A DNA stretch of 64,000 nt from Pseudomonadota bacterium (GTDB lineage: Bacteria > Pseudomonadota > Gammaproteobacteria > Burkholderiales > Burkholderiaceae_D), in the NCBI GenBank assembly GCA_023422955.1, contig JAFAGG010000103.1, forward strand, positions 1 to 64,000. The letters are read 5' to 3'. The translations under genes were made by a program, and so were the position numbers. Positions 48,285 through 57,324 of the stretch are shown piece after piece. Below the pieces are notes generated by a model. That model was not told where the DNA came from. It saw only the letters and a list, made by a program, of their open reading frames with translations, and ran no database searches. Position 1 is the stretch's first letter, and the number at the start of each line of letters is the position of its first letter.

Positions 48285-50120
48285 ATGTCAAATTCCAAAC
48301 GCGCTATTCGCAATATAGCCATCATCGCCCACGTCGATCATGGCAAAACTACCCTCGTTGACCAGTTACTGCGCCAGTCCGGCACATTCCGTGAAAATCA
48401 GCAGATCGATGCGCGGGTGATGGACTCCGGTGACATCGAAAAAGAACGTGGCATCACCATTTTGTCGAAAAACTGTGCAGTCGAATACAAAGGCACGCAC
48501 ATCAATATCGTTGACACCCCGGGTCATGCCGACTTCGGCGGCGAAGTGGAGCGTGTGCTGTCGATGGTTGATAGCGTGTTGCTGCTGGTCGATGCTCAGG
48601 AAGGCCCAATGCCACAAACGCGTTTCGTAACGCGCAAGGCTCTCGGTCTGGGTTTGAAGCCTATCGTTGTGCTGAACAAGATCGACCGTCCGGGCGCACG
48701 TCCTGAGTGGGCTATCAACGCCACCTTTGAATTGTTCGACAAGCTGGGTGCGACCGAAGAGCAGCTCGACTTCCCTGTGGTGTATGCCTCCGGTTTGAAC
48801 GGTTACGCCGGTCTTGACGTCAATGTTCGCAGCGGCACTATGGAACCATTGTTCGACGCGATTCTGGAACACGTTCCACCGCGTGAAGATGACCCGGATG
48901 CGCCACTGCAATTGCAGATCACCTCGCTGGAATATTCCTCTTATGTCGGCAAGATCGGTGTAGGCCGTATCTTGTCGGGTCGTGTTAAGGGCGGTCAGGA
49001 TGTTGTCTGGATGAATGGTCCTGAAGACAAACCGACCAAAGCCCGTATTAACCAAGTTCTGAAGTTCAAAGGTCTGGACCGCGTGTTGGTTGACGAAGCG
49101 CTGGCTGGCGACATCGTGCTGATCAACGGTATCGAGGAAATCAGTATCGGCTCGACCATCTGTGCCGTCGACACGCCGAAAGGTCTGCCTATGTTGAAAA
49201 TCGACGAGCCAACCTTGACCATGAACTTCATGGTCAACAATTCGCCGCTGGCTGGCCGCGAAGGCAAGTTCGTGACAACACGTCAGATTCGCGATCGTCT
49301 GGAAAAAGAATTGAAATCGAATATGGCTTTGCGCGTCGTGCAAGCGGAAAACGATGATTCGACCTACGAAGTGTCGGGTCGCGGCGAATTGCATCTGACG
49401 ATTCTGATCGAAAACATGCGTCGCGAAGGTTTCGAGATGGCTGTGTCGCGTCCGCGCGTCGTATTCAAAATGGTGGATGGCGTACGCCACGAGCCATTTG
49501 AAAATCTGACGATTGACGTTGATGAAGCCAATCAGGGCGGCGTCATGGAAGAATTAGGTCGTCGTCGTGGCGATCTGCAAAACATGGAACCGGACGGTAA
49601 GGGTCGTGTGCGTTTGGAATACCATATTCCTGCACGTGGCTTGATCGGCTTCCAGGGTGAATTCATGACATTGACACGCGGTACCGGTTTGATGAGCCAC
49701 GTGTTTGATGACTATGCGCCAGTCGATGCATCGAAAGGTGAACTGGGTGGTCGTCGTAACGGCGTACTGATCTCGCAAGATGATGGCGCTGCAGTTGCCT
49801 ACGCAATCTGGAAACTGCAGGATCGCGGCCGTATGTTCGTTAGCCACAACGATCCAGTGTACGAAGGCATGATCATCGGTATTCACTCGCGTGATAACGA
49901 TCTGGTCGTCAACCCGATCAAGGGCAAGCAATTGACCAACGTTCGTTCCTCGGGTACCGATGAAGCGGTGCGTCTGGTTCCGCCTATCGAAATGTCGCTC
50001 GAATACGCGGTTGAGTTCATCGACGATGACGAGCTGGTGGAAGTGACGCCTAAGAGCATCCGCCTGCGTAAACGTCATCTGAAAGAGCACGAACGTAAAA
50101 AAGCATCGCGCGAAGCTTAA
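48285..50120 (+). CDS. typA: Ribosome-associated translational GTPase TypA/BipA
   Basis: A 611-residue EF-G-like GTPase that binds 70S ribosomes under stress and helps 50S assembly at low temperature. G-motifs are [31 protein letters not shown] and [12 protein letters not shown]. The BipA-specific C-terminal domain includes [13 protein letters not shown]. Its codons favour GGT, CGT and CCA more than the GGC/CGC/CCG used by infB next to it, which may reflect high expression. It has its own upstream region after truB and a terminator after the stop. Confidence 0.96.
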   Translation: MSNSKRAIRNIAIIAHVDHGKTTLVDQLLRQSGTFRENQQIDARVMDSGDIEKERGITILSKNCAVEYKGTHINIVDTPGHADFGGEVERVLSMVDSVLLLVDAQEGPMPQTRFVTRKALGLGLKPIVVLNKIDRPGARPEWAINATFELFDKLGATEEQLDFPVVYASGLNGYAGLDVNVRSGTMEPLFDAILEHVPPREDDPDAPLQLQITSLEYSSYVGKIGVGRILSGRVKGGQDVVWMNGPEDKPTKARINQVLKFKGLDRVLVDEALAGDIVLINGIEEISIGSTICAVDTPKGLPMLKIDEPTLTMNFMVNNSPLAGREGKFVTTRQIRDRLEKELKSNMALRVVQAENDDSTYEVSGRGELHLTILIENMRREGFEMAVSRPRVVFKMVDGVRHEPFENLTIDVDEANQGGVMEELGRRRGDLQNMEPDGKGRVRLEYHIPARGLIGFQGEFMTLTRGTGLMSHVFDDYAPVDASKGELGGRRNGVLISQDDGAAVAYAIWKLQDRGRMFVSHNDPVYEGMIIGIHSRDNDLVVNPIKGKQLTNVRSSGTDEAVRLVPPIEMSLEYAVEFIDDDELVEVTPKSIRLRKRHLKEHERKKASREA

Positions 50121-50137
50121 GCCTCGTCGCTGAATTC

Positions 50138-50176
50138 AGGCGGATCCGCGCAGTGCGTGGCTCCGCCTTTATTTTA
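50138..50176 (+). terminator. Intrinsic terminator after typA
   Basis: The stem AGGCGGA (50138-50144) / TCCGCCT (50162-50168) with an inner GC-rich loop is followed by TTATTTTATTT. Confidence 0.7.
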
Positions 50177-50193
50177 TTTAACCCATTCCACCT

Positions 50194-51090
50194 ATGGCAA
50201 ACGTGATTTCACACCAGCGCGGTGTTGTACTGATGCTGACGGCTGCTTTCCTGTGGAGCACCGCCGGCGTATTTACGCGTTACCTGGAATCGGCGCGCAG
50301 TTTTGAAGTCACTTTCTGGCGCAGCGTGTTCGCCGCCTTGTTCGTGGCTTGCCTGTTGCTGTGGCAGCAAAGAGGGAAGGCATTGGCCCGCCTGCGCGAT
50401 ATCGGCGGCTGGGGCTGGCTGTCGGGCCTGATGTGGGGCGTGATGTTTTCTTCCTTCATGCTGTCGCTGCTGATGACCACGGTGGCCAATACGCTGATCG
50501 TGGTCAGCACTTCCCCGCTGTTTACCGCGCTTCTCGCCTGGCTGGTGCTGGGGCAGCGTATTCCGCTGCGTACCTGGCTGGCGATCATTGCCGCGATGCT
50601 GGGCATAGTCTGGATGTTCGCCGACAGCATGGCGCAGGTGGAAGGCACGCACATCCTGGGCATGGCGATTGCGCTGATCACGGCGATTTCCGCTTCCGTC
50701 AATTACGTGATCATCCAGAAAGTCGGCGAACGGCTGGACATGATGCCGGCGGTGATGCTGGGCGGCGCGCTGTCGGCCCTGATGATGCTGCCCATGTCCC
50801 TGCCTTTCCAGGCCAGCCCGCATGACATGACCATGCTCGCCTTGCTGGGCATCTTCCAGCTGGCGACGCCGGGCTTGCTGGTGGTGATGGCATCGCGTGT
50901 TTTGTCCGCTTCGGAAATCGCGCTGCTGGCCTTGCTCGAAGTGCTGCTGGGGCCGATATGGGCCTGGCTGGGCGCGGGCGAAGTGCCGGCGCAGTCCACG
51001 CTGATGGGCGGCGCCATCGTGCTGGCGGCGCTGATCCTGAATGAAGTCGCTGCCATGCGCCGTAATGCCGGCGTGCCGGCCGCGCCATGA
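50194..51090 (+). CDS. EamA/DMT-family transporter
   Basis: A 298-residue inner-membrane protein with ten hydrophobic segments in two EamA repeats (about 10-145 and 155-290). The first starts VLMLTAAFLWSTAGVFTRYL and carries FWRSVFAALFVA; the second holds VNYVIIQKVGERLDMMPAV and ALLEVLLGPIWAWLGAGEVP. The drug/metabolite transporter superfamily exports diverse small molecules, and the substrate here is unknown. It stands between typA and dusA. Confidence 0.87.
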   Translation: MANVISHQRGVVLMLTAAFLWSTAGVFTRYLESARSFEVTFWRSVFAALFVACLLLWQQRGKALARLRDIGGWGWLSGLMWGVMFSSFMLSLLMTTVANTLIVVSTSPLFTALLAWLVLGQRIPLRTWLAIIAAMLGIVWMFADSMAQVEGTHILGMAIALITAISASVNYVIIQKVGERLDMMPAVMLGGALSALMMLPMSLPFQASPHDMTMLALLGIFQLATPGLLVVMASRVLSASEIALLALLEVLLGPIWAWLGAGEVPAQSTLMGGAIVLAALILNEVAAMRRNAGVPAAP

Positions 51091-51148
51091 CAGCCGCTAC
51101 AATACGGTTTTAATCCGGTTTTAATCGCATCTTCCTTTTCTTCCTGCC

Positions 51149-52150
51149 GTGAACCCGCCGAAACTTCCTTCCCGCCGTATTTCCGTAGCCCCGATGATGG
51201 ATTGGACGGACAGGCATTGCCGCTATTTCCATCGGCAGATCACGCGTCTTACCTGGCTGTACACGGAAATGGTCACGACCGGCGCCTTGCTGCACAGCGA
51301 TGTGCCGCGCCACCTGGATTTCAATGAAGAGGAACACCCGGTCGCCTTGCAACTGGGCGGCAGCGAGCCGGCCGATCTCGCGCACGGCGCGAAGCTGGGC
51401 GAGCAGTGGGGCTACGATGAAATCAATCTGAACTGCGGTTGCCCTTCCGAGCGCGTGCAGCGCGGCGCTTTCGGCGCCTGCCTGATGGCCGAGCCGCAAC
51501 TGGTGGCCGATTGCGTGAAGGCGATGCGCGATGTGGTTTCCATCGATGTGACGGTCAAGCATCGCATCGGACTGGACCGCAATGAATCCTATGACTTCGT
51601 GCGCGACTTTGTCGGGCAGGTGGCGGAGGCGGGCTGCTCCACCTTCATCGTGCATGCGCGCAATGCGATTCTCAAGGGCCTGAGTCCCAGGGAAAACCGC
51701 GAGATTCCGCCGCTGCGCTATGAAGTGGCCTACCAACTGAAGCGCGATTTTCCGCAGCTGGAAATCCTGATCAACGGCGGCATCAAGACCGAAGCGGAAA
51801 TCGATCTGCACCTGCAGCATGTGGACGGCGTGATGCTGGGGCGCGAGGTTTATCATCATCCTTACCTGATGGCGTCTTTCGATGCGCGTTATTACGGCGA
51901 CGATGCCCCGGTGCAGTCGCGCCTGCAAGTGCTGGAAGCGATGGTGCCTTATGTGAGTGCGCAGCTGGAGAAGTTCGGTCCGGCCGGTCTGAGGTTGAAC
52001 GGCATCGCGCGTCATATGCTGGGCCTGACGACCGGCTTGCCCGGCGCCCGCGCTTTCCGGCAAGTACTGTCCGACCCCAAGCGCCTGGCTGCAGGTGATC
52101 CCACCCTGCTGATGCAGGCACTGGCAGGCATGCAGGCACGCGCGGCCTGA
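51149..52150 (+). CDS. dusA: tRNA-dihydrouridine(20/20a) synthase
   Basis: A 333-residue FMN enzyme that reduces uridines in the tRNA D loop. It shows RRISVAPMMDWTDRHCRYFH, QLGGSEPADLAHGAKL and the catalytic cysteine region NLNCGCPSERVQRGAFGACL. VHARNAILKGLSPRENREIP is a DusA hallmark. The start is a GTG at 51149 that agrees with the family N-terminus. A terminator follows the stop. Confidence 0.94.
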   Translation: MNPPKLPSRRISVAPMMDWTDRHCRYFHRQITRLTWLYTEMVTTGALLHSDVPRHLDFNEEEHPVALQLGGSEPADLAHGAKLGEQWGYDEINLNCGCPSERVQRGAFGACLMAEPQLVADCVKAMRDVVSIDVTVKHRIGLDRNESYDFVRDFVGQVAEAGCSTFIVHARNAILKGLSPRENREIPPLRYEVAYQLKRDFPQLEILINGGIKTEAEIDLHLQHVDGVMLGREVYHHPYLMASFDARYYGDDAPVQSRLQVLEAMVPYVSAQLEKFGPAGLRLNGIARHMLGLTTGLPGARAFRQVLSDPKRLAAGDPTLLMQALAGMQARAA

Positions 52151-52186
52151 ATCCTCTCAAAATCCGAGTCACCAATATTCACCAGT

Positions 52187-52210
52187 AGCCTCGTCATGCG
52201 AGGCTTTTTT
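52187..52210 (+). terminator. Intrinsic terminator after dusA
   Basis: The stem AGCCTCG / CGAGGCT with loop TCATG is followed by T6. Confidence 0.88.
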
Positions 52211-52352
52211 GTGTCCGGGCCCGCTTTCCCGGGCGCATGCTTTTCCGTGCGCATGACGAAAACATCTTCGTCCTGATCAAGTCGCGGAACGGATGGCAGC
52301 GAAGCGGCTCAAATTCCTGCATTGAAATGCAATTGCCTGGAAAGGATGCACC

Positions 52353-52787
52353 ATGAATGCACGCCACTTTGCCCTGGCACTCGGCGTCGTCTACACCCTG
52401 GTGGGCGTGGCGGGTTTTTTGCCGCCCTTGCTGCAGGTGCCGGACGCCGCTGCGCCGACCGTGCATATTGATAGCTTGCACGGCAAGCTGCTCGGTCTGT
52501 TCCCCGTCAACATCCTGCATACCATCGTTCACCTGGGCACCGGCCTGTGGGGGTTCTATGCTGCCAAGTCGCTTGGCAGTGCCGTGACTTTCGCTAAATC
52601 GCTGGCGGTGATTTACCTCGCGCTAACCGTGATGGGTGTGATTCCGGGATTGAATACGGTGTTCGGGATGATTCCGATTTATGGGCATAACGTGTGGCTG
52701 CATGCCGGAACCGGCTTCATCGCAGCCTATTTCGGATACTCGCGTGCCGCCACGAGGGAAACCGTCACTTCTCGCCGCACCGAGTAA
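52353..52787 (+). CDS. DUF4383 small membrane protein
   Basis: A 144-residue protein with four hydrophobic segments (about 5-26, 48-72, 78-100, 108-130). It contains HGKLLGLFPVNILHTIVHLG and GHNVWLHAGTGFIAAYFG, the DUF4383 pattern with conserved histidines. The function of this family is not known; members often sit near stress genes. The upstream 140 bases contain a partial sigma-54-like TGGCA-(8)-GGC at 52294-52308. The SDR gene follows 95 bases on, same strand. Confidence 0.78.
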   Translation: MNARHFALALGVVYTLVGVAGFLPPLLQVPDAAAPTVHIDSLHGKLLGLFPVNILHTIVHLGTGLWGFYAAKSLGSAVTFAKSLAVIYLALTVMGVIPGLNTVFGMIPIYGHNVWLHAGTGFIAAYFGYSRAATRETVTSRRTE

Positions 52788-52882
52788 ACATCCTGGAAAC
52801 GCTTGCTGTTTTGCAGAAACACCGATGCCGTCCGCCAGCCGTGTTGTCGGTCCTGATCTTGATTCGTGATGGAGGAGCTTGC

Positions 52883-53749
52883 ATGACTCAGAAAGAAGAA
52901 GGAAAGAATTTTCCTGCGCAGCATCAGTCGCGCCAGCCCGGGATTGAATCCGAGATGCAGCCGCGGCCGGCGTCGCATGGCGAGAGTTATCTTGCTGCCG
53001 GCAAGCTGCAAGGCAAGGCGGCGCTGATCTCGGGGGGCGATAGTGGCATAGGCAGGGCGGTTGCGGTGCTGTTTGCCAAGGAAGGCGCCGATGTGGCGAT
53101 TCTCTATCTCGATGAACACGACGATGCCAAGGAAACCAAGGCGCTGGTGGAAAAAGAGGGGAGGCAATGCCTGCTGATTGCCGGCGACGTCGGCGACGAA
53201 AGCCTCTGTCGGAAGGCAGTTCAGGAAACGCTTGCTGCTTTCGGCAAGCTCGACGTGCTCGTCAATAACGCTGCTGAACAGCATGTGAAGCAAAGCATCC
53301 TGGACATCAGCACGGAGCAGCTGGAACGCACCTTCAGGACCAATATCTTTACCATGTTCCACCTGGTGAAAGCCGCCTTGCCGCATCTGCAGCAAGGGGC
53401 GCGCATCATCAATACCACTTCCGTTACCGCTTATCGGGGCAGCGCGCATCTACTGGACTATTCTTCCACCAAGGGAGCGATCGTTGCATTCACCCGTTCG
53501 CTGTCGCAGCAACTGGCAGAGAAAGGGATACTGGTGAATGGCGTGGCGCCGGGTCCGATCTGGACGCCTCTGATTCCCGCCACCTTTCCGGCGGAGAAGG
53601 TGGCTGAATTCGGCAGCAGCGTGCCGTTGGGAAGAGCGGGGCAGCCGGATGAAGTCGCACCCTGTTATGTTTTTCTCGCGAGCAGCGATTCTTCCTATAT
53701 GACGGGCCAGGTCCTGCATCCCAATGGCGGGGAGCTGATCAATGGATAG
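52883..53749 (+). CDS. SDR-family oxidoreductase (YghA / glucose-1-dehydrogenase-like)
   Basis: A 288-residue short-chain dehydrogenase with the N-terminal extension of the YghA group (HQSRQPGIESEMQPRP). The cofactor motif is LISGGDSGIGRAVAVLFAKE, followed by NNAAEQHVK and the catalytic YxxxK as YSSTKGAI. The C-terminal SDR block is NGVAPGPIWTPLIPATFP. Genes of this type are often induced by general stress. The ATG is preceded by GGAGGAG; the open frame reaches back to 52694 through non-homologous sequence. A shared terminator follows. Confidence 0.88.
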   Translation: MTQKEEGKNFPAQHQSRQPGIESEMQPRPASHGESYLAAGKLQGKAALISGGDSGIGRAVAVLFAKEGADVAILYLDEHDDAKETKALVEKEGRQCLLIAGDVGDESLCRKAVQETLAAFGKLDVLVNNAAEQHVKQSILDISTEQLERTFRTNIFTMFHLVKAALPHLQQGARIINTTSVTAYRGSAHLLDYSSTKGAIVAFTRSLSQQLAEKGILVNGVAPGPIWTPLIPATFPAEKVAEFGSSVPLGRAGQPDEVAPCYVFLASSDSSYMTGQVLHPNGGELING

Positions 53750-53815
53750 ATAGAAAGAAGCGCGGGAAGATGTTGATCACCCATCGTCAATCCTTAATCC
53801 TTAATCATTCATTGG

Positions 53816-53846
53816 AAAGCCGGCATCGAGGTGCCGGCTTTTGTTT
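53816..53846. terminator. Intrinsic terminator between convergent genes
   Basis: The stem AAGCCGGCA / TGCCGGCTT with loop TCGAGG and a downstream T-rich stretch lies after the SDR gene. The opposing sigma-54 activator gene ends at 53932. Confidence 0.8.
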
Positions 53847-53931
53847 TATTCGCCTGGGAAAAGAAGCGGAGCTTCAGGCAGGTGCTGAAATGACCCAATG
53901 ATCAAATAATTTTATAAATGATCTTCAATCT

Positions 53932-54879
53932 TCAATATTCCTTCAGGCGGTTGTACAAGGTTTTCAGGCTGATGCCTAGCGTCTCCGCCGTCAGCCGCTT
54001 GTTGCCGCTGAAGTGGCGCAGCGTCGCCAGGATGATTTCCTTCTGCGCATCCGCCAACGGCGTTCCCACGAAGAAACTCAGCGATCCTTCATGCAGCGTA
54101 GGCTTGCGTGCCGCCAGTTCTGAAATCTGTTCTTCCAGCATCACGGTATCGCCCGAGAGTATGAAGGCCCGTTGCACCAGGTTCTTCAACTCTCTGACAT
54201 TGCCGGGCCAGGGGTAGGAGCGCACGGTCTCCAGCGAATGGCGGGAGAAAACCTTGCTGGTGTTGCGCTTGGCATTCATCGCATCCAGAAAATGCTGGGC
54301 CAGCAGTTCAGCATCGCCGCTGCGATCACGCAAAGGCGGTATCGACAAGGGAAAAACCGCAAGGCGGTACATCAGGTCTTCGCGCAGCTTGCCTTCCTTG
54401 ACGGCAGCCTGGATATCGCGATTGGTCGCGGCGATCACGCGTACATTGACGCTGACTTCCTGCCGTCCGCCTACCCGCAGAAATTTTCCGCATTCCAGCA
54501 CGCGCAACAGCTTGACCTGCATTTCGGCCGGCATCTCGGTGATCTCATCGAGAAGCAGCGTGCCGCCGCTGGCATGTTCGAAGTATCCCGCATGCTGCTT
54601 CGAGGCACCGGTGAAGCTGCCTTTTTCATGGCCGAACAGGGCGACTTCGATCAGGTGATCCGGGATGGCGCCGCAATTGACGGCAATAAAAGTCTGATCC
54701 TTGCGCAGGCTGAGCTGGTGCACGGTTTGGGCAATCAACTCCTTGCCGGTCCCGCTTTCTCCCAGCAACAGCACGGTCGCATCGGTCACGGCCACCTTTC
54801 CCATCTGATGGTAGAGCTCTTCCATGACCTCGGAAGAGCCATACAGTAATCCGAATTGTTTCAGCGACGTCTCAGTCAT
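53932..54879 (-). CDS. Sigma-54-dependent activator without receiver domain
   Basis: A 315-residue enhancer-binding protein reduced to the AAA+ domain and a Fis-type helix-turn-helix. Walker A is GESGTGKE (40-47), the sigma-54 contact loop is GSFTGA (87-92), Walker B is GGTLLLDEITEM, and the DNA-binding end is RLTAETLGISLKTLYNRLKEY. Only about 12 residues precede the AAA+ domain, so it has no built-in sensor and must be controlled by level or by a partner, as PspF is. It closely resembles the AAA+ and C-terminal parts of the regulator at 57325, and the lipoprotein genes lie between the two. Confidence 0.9.
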   Translation of the reverse strand: MTETSLKQFGLLYGSSEVMEELYHQMGKVAVTDATVLLLGESGTGKELIAQTVHQLSLRKDQTFIAVNCGAIPDHLIEVALFGHEKGSFTGASKQHAGYFEHASGGTLLLDEITEMPAEMQVKLLRVLECGKFLRVGGRQEVSVNVRVIAATNRDIQAAVKEGKLREDLMYRLAVFPLSIPPLRDRSGDAELLAQHFLDAMNAKRNTSKVFSRHSLETVRSYPWPGNVRELKNLVQRAFILSGDTVMLEEQISELAARKPTLHEGSLSFFVGTPLADAQKEIILATLRHFSGNKRLTAETLGISLKTLYNRLKEY

Positions 54880-55333
54880 TTTCTAGTCTTGTCTCAGGAA
54901 ATCAAACAGGATGCACCGCTACCAGGCGGCAGGGCCGGCCCTGTCAGCATTTGACTATCTCATGGATGCTTGTCATGAGCCTTGTGTTGATTCAATACCG
55001 CTACCAGGGCAAAGCGGCCGTGCTTGCCCGCTCAATCATTGCGGCAAGATTTCCATGCCCCGGTCCGCTGGTCCTTTTGTGTGCCCTGGTTCACTTGCGC
55101 TTCCTGCTCTTGGAGAGGGAGTAGGGCCATCTCGTTCAGTGCGCGTCTTAACACTTGCCGAAAGTGCGTTGCTTCCCTTTGGGCGTAAGCAAAGTCTGCT
55201 TTTTCTGCAGATCGGAGAGCCGCTTACAACTTGCAATAATTTGCCGGTGACTCTTGTCAAAACTATAGAAACTTATCGAATGTGGAGCAGTCAATACGTG
55301 CGTCAGGTTGACTATTTAGAAAGGAATTTCCCA
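54880..55333. other. 454-base upstream region of the first lipoprotein gene
   Basis: This is divergent space between the sigma-54 activator and the first lipoprotein gene. A frame is open on the plus strand but has no homology or codon pattern of a gene. I searched for GG-(10)-GC sigma-54 promoter spacing on the plus strand and found none here. AAAGGA precedes the ATG at 55334. Confidence 0.4.
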
Positions 55334-55657
55334 ATGAGTGCTTTAGTGAAGACATCAAAAACGGTTTTGGCAGTTGCAATGCTTAGTGCGCTGTTCGCCT
55401 GCGGTCAGCAGGGCGGCGAAGGCGGTACTTCCGGCGAATCGGGTAGCAGCGGCATGAGTGGAAGCTCGGGCGCAAGCTCCGGCAGCACCGGCAGCGCAGC
55501 TTCTTCGGATAGCGGCACCGGCAATCCCGCAGTAGACGGCATCCTCAGCGGCTCCGGCAGCTCGGGCAGCAGTGATTCGACGGGTTCCAGTTCGGGTGGC
55601 GCTGCAAGCGGCACGTCGGGCGGTGGAACAGGCGGAACTGCCGGCTCCTCGCAATAA
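55334..55657 (+). CDS. Low-complexity Gly/Ser-rich lipoprotein
   Basis: A 107-residue putative lipoprotein. The signal sequence MSALVKTSKTVLAVAMLSAL ends in the lipobox LFAC, with Cys23 as the lipidation site, followed by GQQGGEGG. The mature part is almost entirely Gly, Ser, Thr and Ala (GSSG, SGSS repeats) with one short exception, NPAVDGIL. No fold is expected. The start is chosen for the signal peptide and the AAAGGA site; the frame is open to 54911. Two further lipoproteins with the CGQ lipobox ending follow, so it is probably a diverged member of the same group. Confidence 0.72.
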   Translation: MSALVKTSKTVLAVAMLSALFACGQQGGEGGTSGESGSSGMSGSSGASSGSTGSAASSDSGTGNPAVDGILSGSGSSGSSDSTGSSSGGAASGTSGGGTGGTAGSSQ

Positions 55658-55703
55658 CAGCCGCGCCTAAGCACCAGCAGCTTCTGCAAACTCTGAGGCA
55701 AGC

Positions 55704-55738
55704 GTCTGAGGCAAACGGCAGTTTCGACTGCCTCAGAC
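55704..55738. repeat. Perfect 10-bp inverted repeat between lipoprotein genes
   Basis: GTCTGAGGCA (55704-55713) and TGCCTCAGAC (55729-55738) flank a 15-base loop. A direct copy of TCTGAGGCAA also lies just upstream (55692-55701). There is no T run after it, so a simple terminator is unlikely; it may be an mRNA processing or stability element. Confidence 0.6.
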
Positions 55739-55788
55739 AACTCACTATCCCTATACAGATGGCATCATGCCGCAGAAAGGAATCAGGA

Positions 55789-56331
55789 ATGAAAGCAACA
55801 AGCCCCAACAAGGCTGCCCTGGCGATTGCATTGGCGAGTGCGCTTGTGATCGCTGGTTGTGGCCAGAATGAAGAAACCAGTCAGGGAGCAATGGAATCGG
55901 ATACTTCGCCTACCGCGACGACGATGGAACCCACTCCCTCCACGCCTGCTGCGCCTCCCGCCGGTACGGCAACTGACAGCACCGGCGTCCCCGCGGATCC
56001 GCAAGCAGGGGCGGCAGGTTCCGGCATGACCGCGCCCGATAGCAGCGCAGCGACGACGCCTGCTCCGGCCGGCATGGCGAATGATCCGACCGCAGCGGGC
56101 AGCAGCACGCCTGGCACGGGCGGCACTTCCGGTGAAACGGGAAGTGCCGACAGCTCCGGTGAAAATGGCGCAGCCGGAACGACCGACTCCAGCGGCATGA
56201 CCGGCGCATCCGGCGCGACCGAACCGCCTGCTGACAGCGGCAGTTCCGGAAGCGGCATGAGCACCCCGGAGAACCAGGGCACTCCTACCGCCGATCCTTC
56301 GCAGCCACCGGCCAGCGGCGCTGCGCAGTAG
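55789..56331 (+). CDS. Low-complexity Thr/Ser/Ala/Gly/Pro-rich lipoprotein, paralogue 1
   Basis: A 180-residue putative lipoprotein: signal MKATSPNKAALAIALASALV, lipobox IAGC (Cys24), then GQNEETSQGAMESDT. The mature part is a Thr/Ser/Ala/Gly/Pro-rich chain with few charges. Its first 45 residues and its upstream sequence (CGCAGAAAGGAATC before the ATG) closely match the next gene, so the two arose by duplication. The start at 55789 has AAAGGA upstream; an in-frame ATG at 55759 would spoil the signal peptide. The function is unknown; a surface or periplasmic spacer role is possible. Confidence 0.78.
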   Translation: MKATSPNKAALAIALASALVIAGCGQNEETSQGAMESDTSPTATTMEPTPSTPAAPPAGTATDSTGVPADPQAGAAGSGMTAPDSSAATTPAPAGMANDPTAAGSSTPGTGGTSGETGSADSSGENGAAGTTDSSGMTGASGATEPPADSGSSGSGMSTPENQGTPTADPSQPPASGAAQ

Positions 56332-56343
56332 TCTCTCCGAATC

Positions 56344-56374
56344 AAGGGCATGCCTTGCAAGCTGCCCTTCTTTT
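56344..56374 (+). terminator. Probable intrinsic terminator
   Basis: AAGGGCA / TGCCCTT around a 12-base loop, followed by CTTTT, lies 12 bases after the stop of the second lipoprotein gene. Confidence 0.55.
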
Positions 56375-56556
56375 ACCCAGGCGGCGTGGCCAGCCGCTAT
56401 CCGGGTAAACAAATTTTGCGCCACGGTATTGAATCCCGTATTGCCCTTCGCGATGTCCTTTGGCGCAAAGACGCAGGGAAGCAATACCATGGAGCAGATA
56501 AATGAAGCATTCACCATTCACATAAGCGAACAAAATCGCAGAAAGGAATCGGGAGC

Positions 56557-57036
56557 ATGAGAAAACTGAAAGCCAATCACACTACGCTAGCCATTGCTTT
56601 TGCAAGCGCCATCCTGCTGACGGGTTGCGGTCAGGATCAGGAAACCAGTCAAGGGGCAATGGAGCCGGATACTGCAGCGACTGCAACGACGGAAAACATG
56701 GAAAGCAATACCGCCGCTTCGGGCGTCGCCGGTACGGGAGAGCCTGTTACGCCTTATACGACCGGCGATTTAGGCGCCATGTCATCCCCGCCGAGCGATC
56801 CGTCCAGCGCGCCGCCGCCGAATGCAGTGACCCCGCCAGGCGTCGCTGGAACGCCAGGCACTGCCGGCACAGCCGCCAATCCCAGCGAGGCAGTGACTTC
56901 GCGTGACACGCCTGAGAGCACAACCGGCGCAAGCACTGCTTCGGGTGCGAGCGGAGAGTCGGCCGCAGAGCAGAGCTCGGGTAGCGGCGTAACGGCATCC
57001 GACAAGGCGACATCGCCCGCATCAGGAGAACGATAG
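56557..57036 (+). CDS. Low-complexity Thr/Ser/Ala/Gly/Pro-rich lipoprotein, paralogue 2
   Basis: A 159-residue putative lipoprotein: signal MRKLKANHTTLAIAFASAIL, lipobox LTGC (Cys24), then GQDQETSQGAMEPDTAATAT. The ETSQGAME core and the flanking DNA are shared with the preceding paralogue. The mature chain is low complexity with Pro-rich (PPSDPSSAPPPN) and Ser/Ala-rich parts. The ribosome site AAAGGA lies in the conserved upstream block CGCAGAAAGGAATC. A separate 225-base upstream region and a terminator suggest its own transcript. The sigma-54 regulator gene follows on the same strand. Confidence 0.78.
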   Translation: MRKLKANHTTLAIAFASAILLTGCGQDQETSQGAMEPDTAATATTENMESNTAASGVAGTGEPVTPYTTGDLGAMSSPPSDPSSAPPPNAVTPPGVAGTPGTAGTAANPSEAVTSRDTPESTTGASTASGASGESAAEQSSGSGVTASDKATSPASGER

Positions 57037-57088
57037 CAAGGTAATTGTTGTCTGCCTCGCAGAAGGCGGAAACTGAAGCTGATTGCTG

Positions 57089-57124
57089 CGGGCATGCCGA
57101 ACGACGCATGCCCGTATGCGTTTT
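57089..57124 (+). terminator. Probable intrinsic terminator after the third lipoprotein gene
   Basis: A perfect 9-bp stem CGGGCATGC / GCATGCCCG with an 8-base loop is followed after a few bases by TTTT. The stem is strong and the T tract is short. Confidence 0.6.
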
Positions 57125-57324
57125 ATGCAGGCGTGCCGCCACGCAAGCGGGACAAGACCTATCTTGAGTGATGTCAAGCTCGCCTGGAGCAGATTAGCGA
57201 CACTGGTGCGAGTTCATTTCATGTTCACTTCTCTGCATAAATTGCCGTTGGGATGAGTTGCAAGAAAGCAGTTCGATTGATGTTGTTGATCTCATGCGTA
57301 GGCCGCTGAGCAGAGGAAAGTAGC

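Noticed and set aside
54911..55333. Upstream extension of the first lipoprotein frame
   Set aside because: The extension would put the signal peptide in the middle of the protein, and it has no homology.
55366..55382. Sigma-54-like TTGGCAGTTGCAATGCT with correct GG/GC spacing
   Set aside because: It lies inside the signal-peptide codons of the first lipoprotein gene, so it is most likely a chance result of coding sequence, and no gene starts at a suitable distance.
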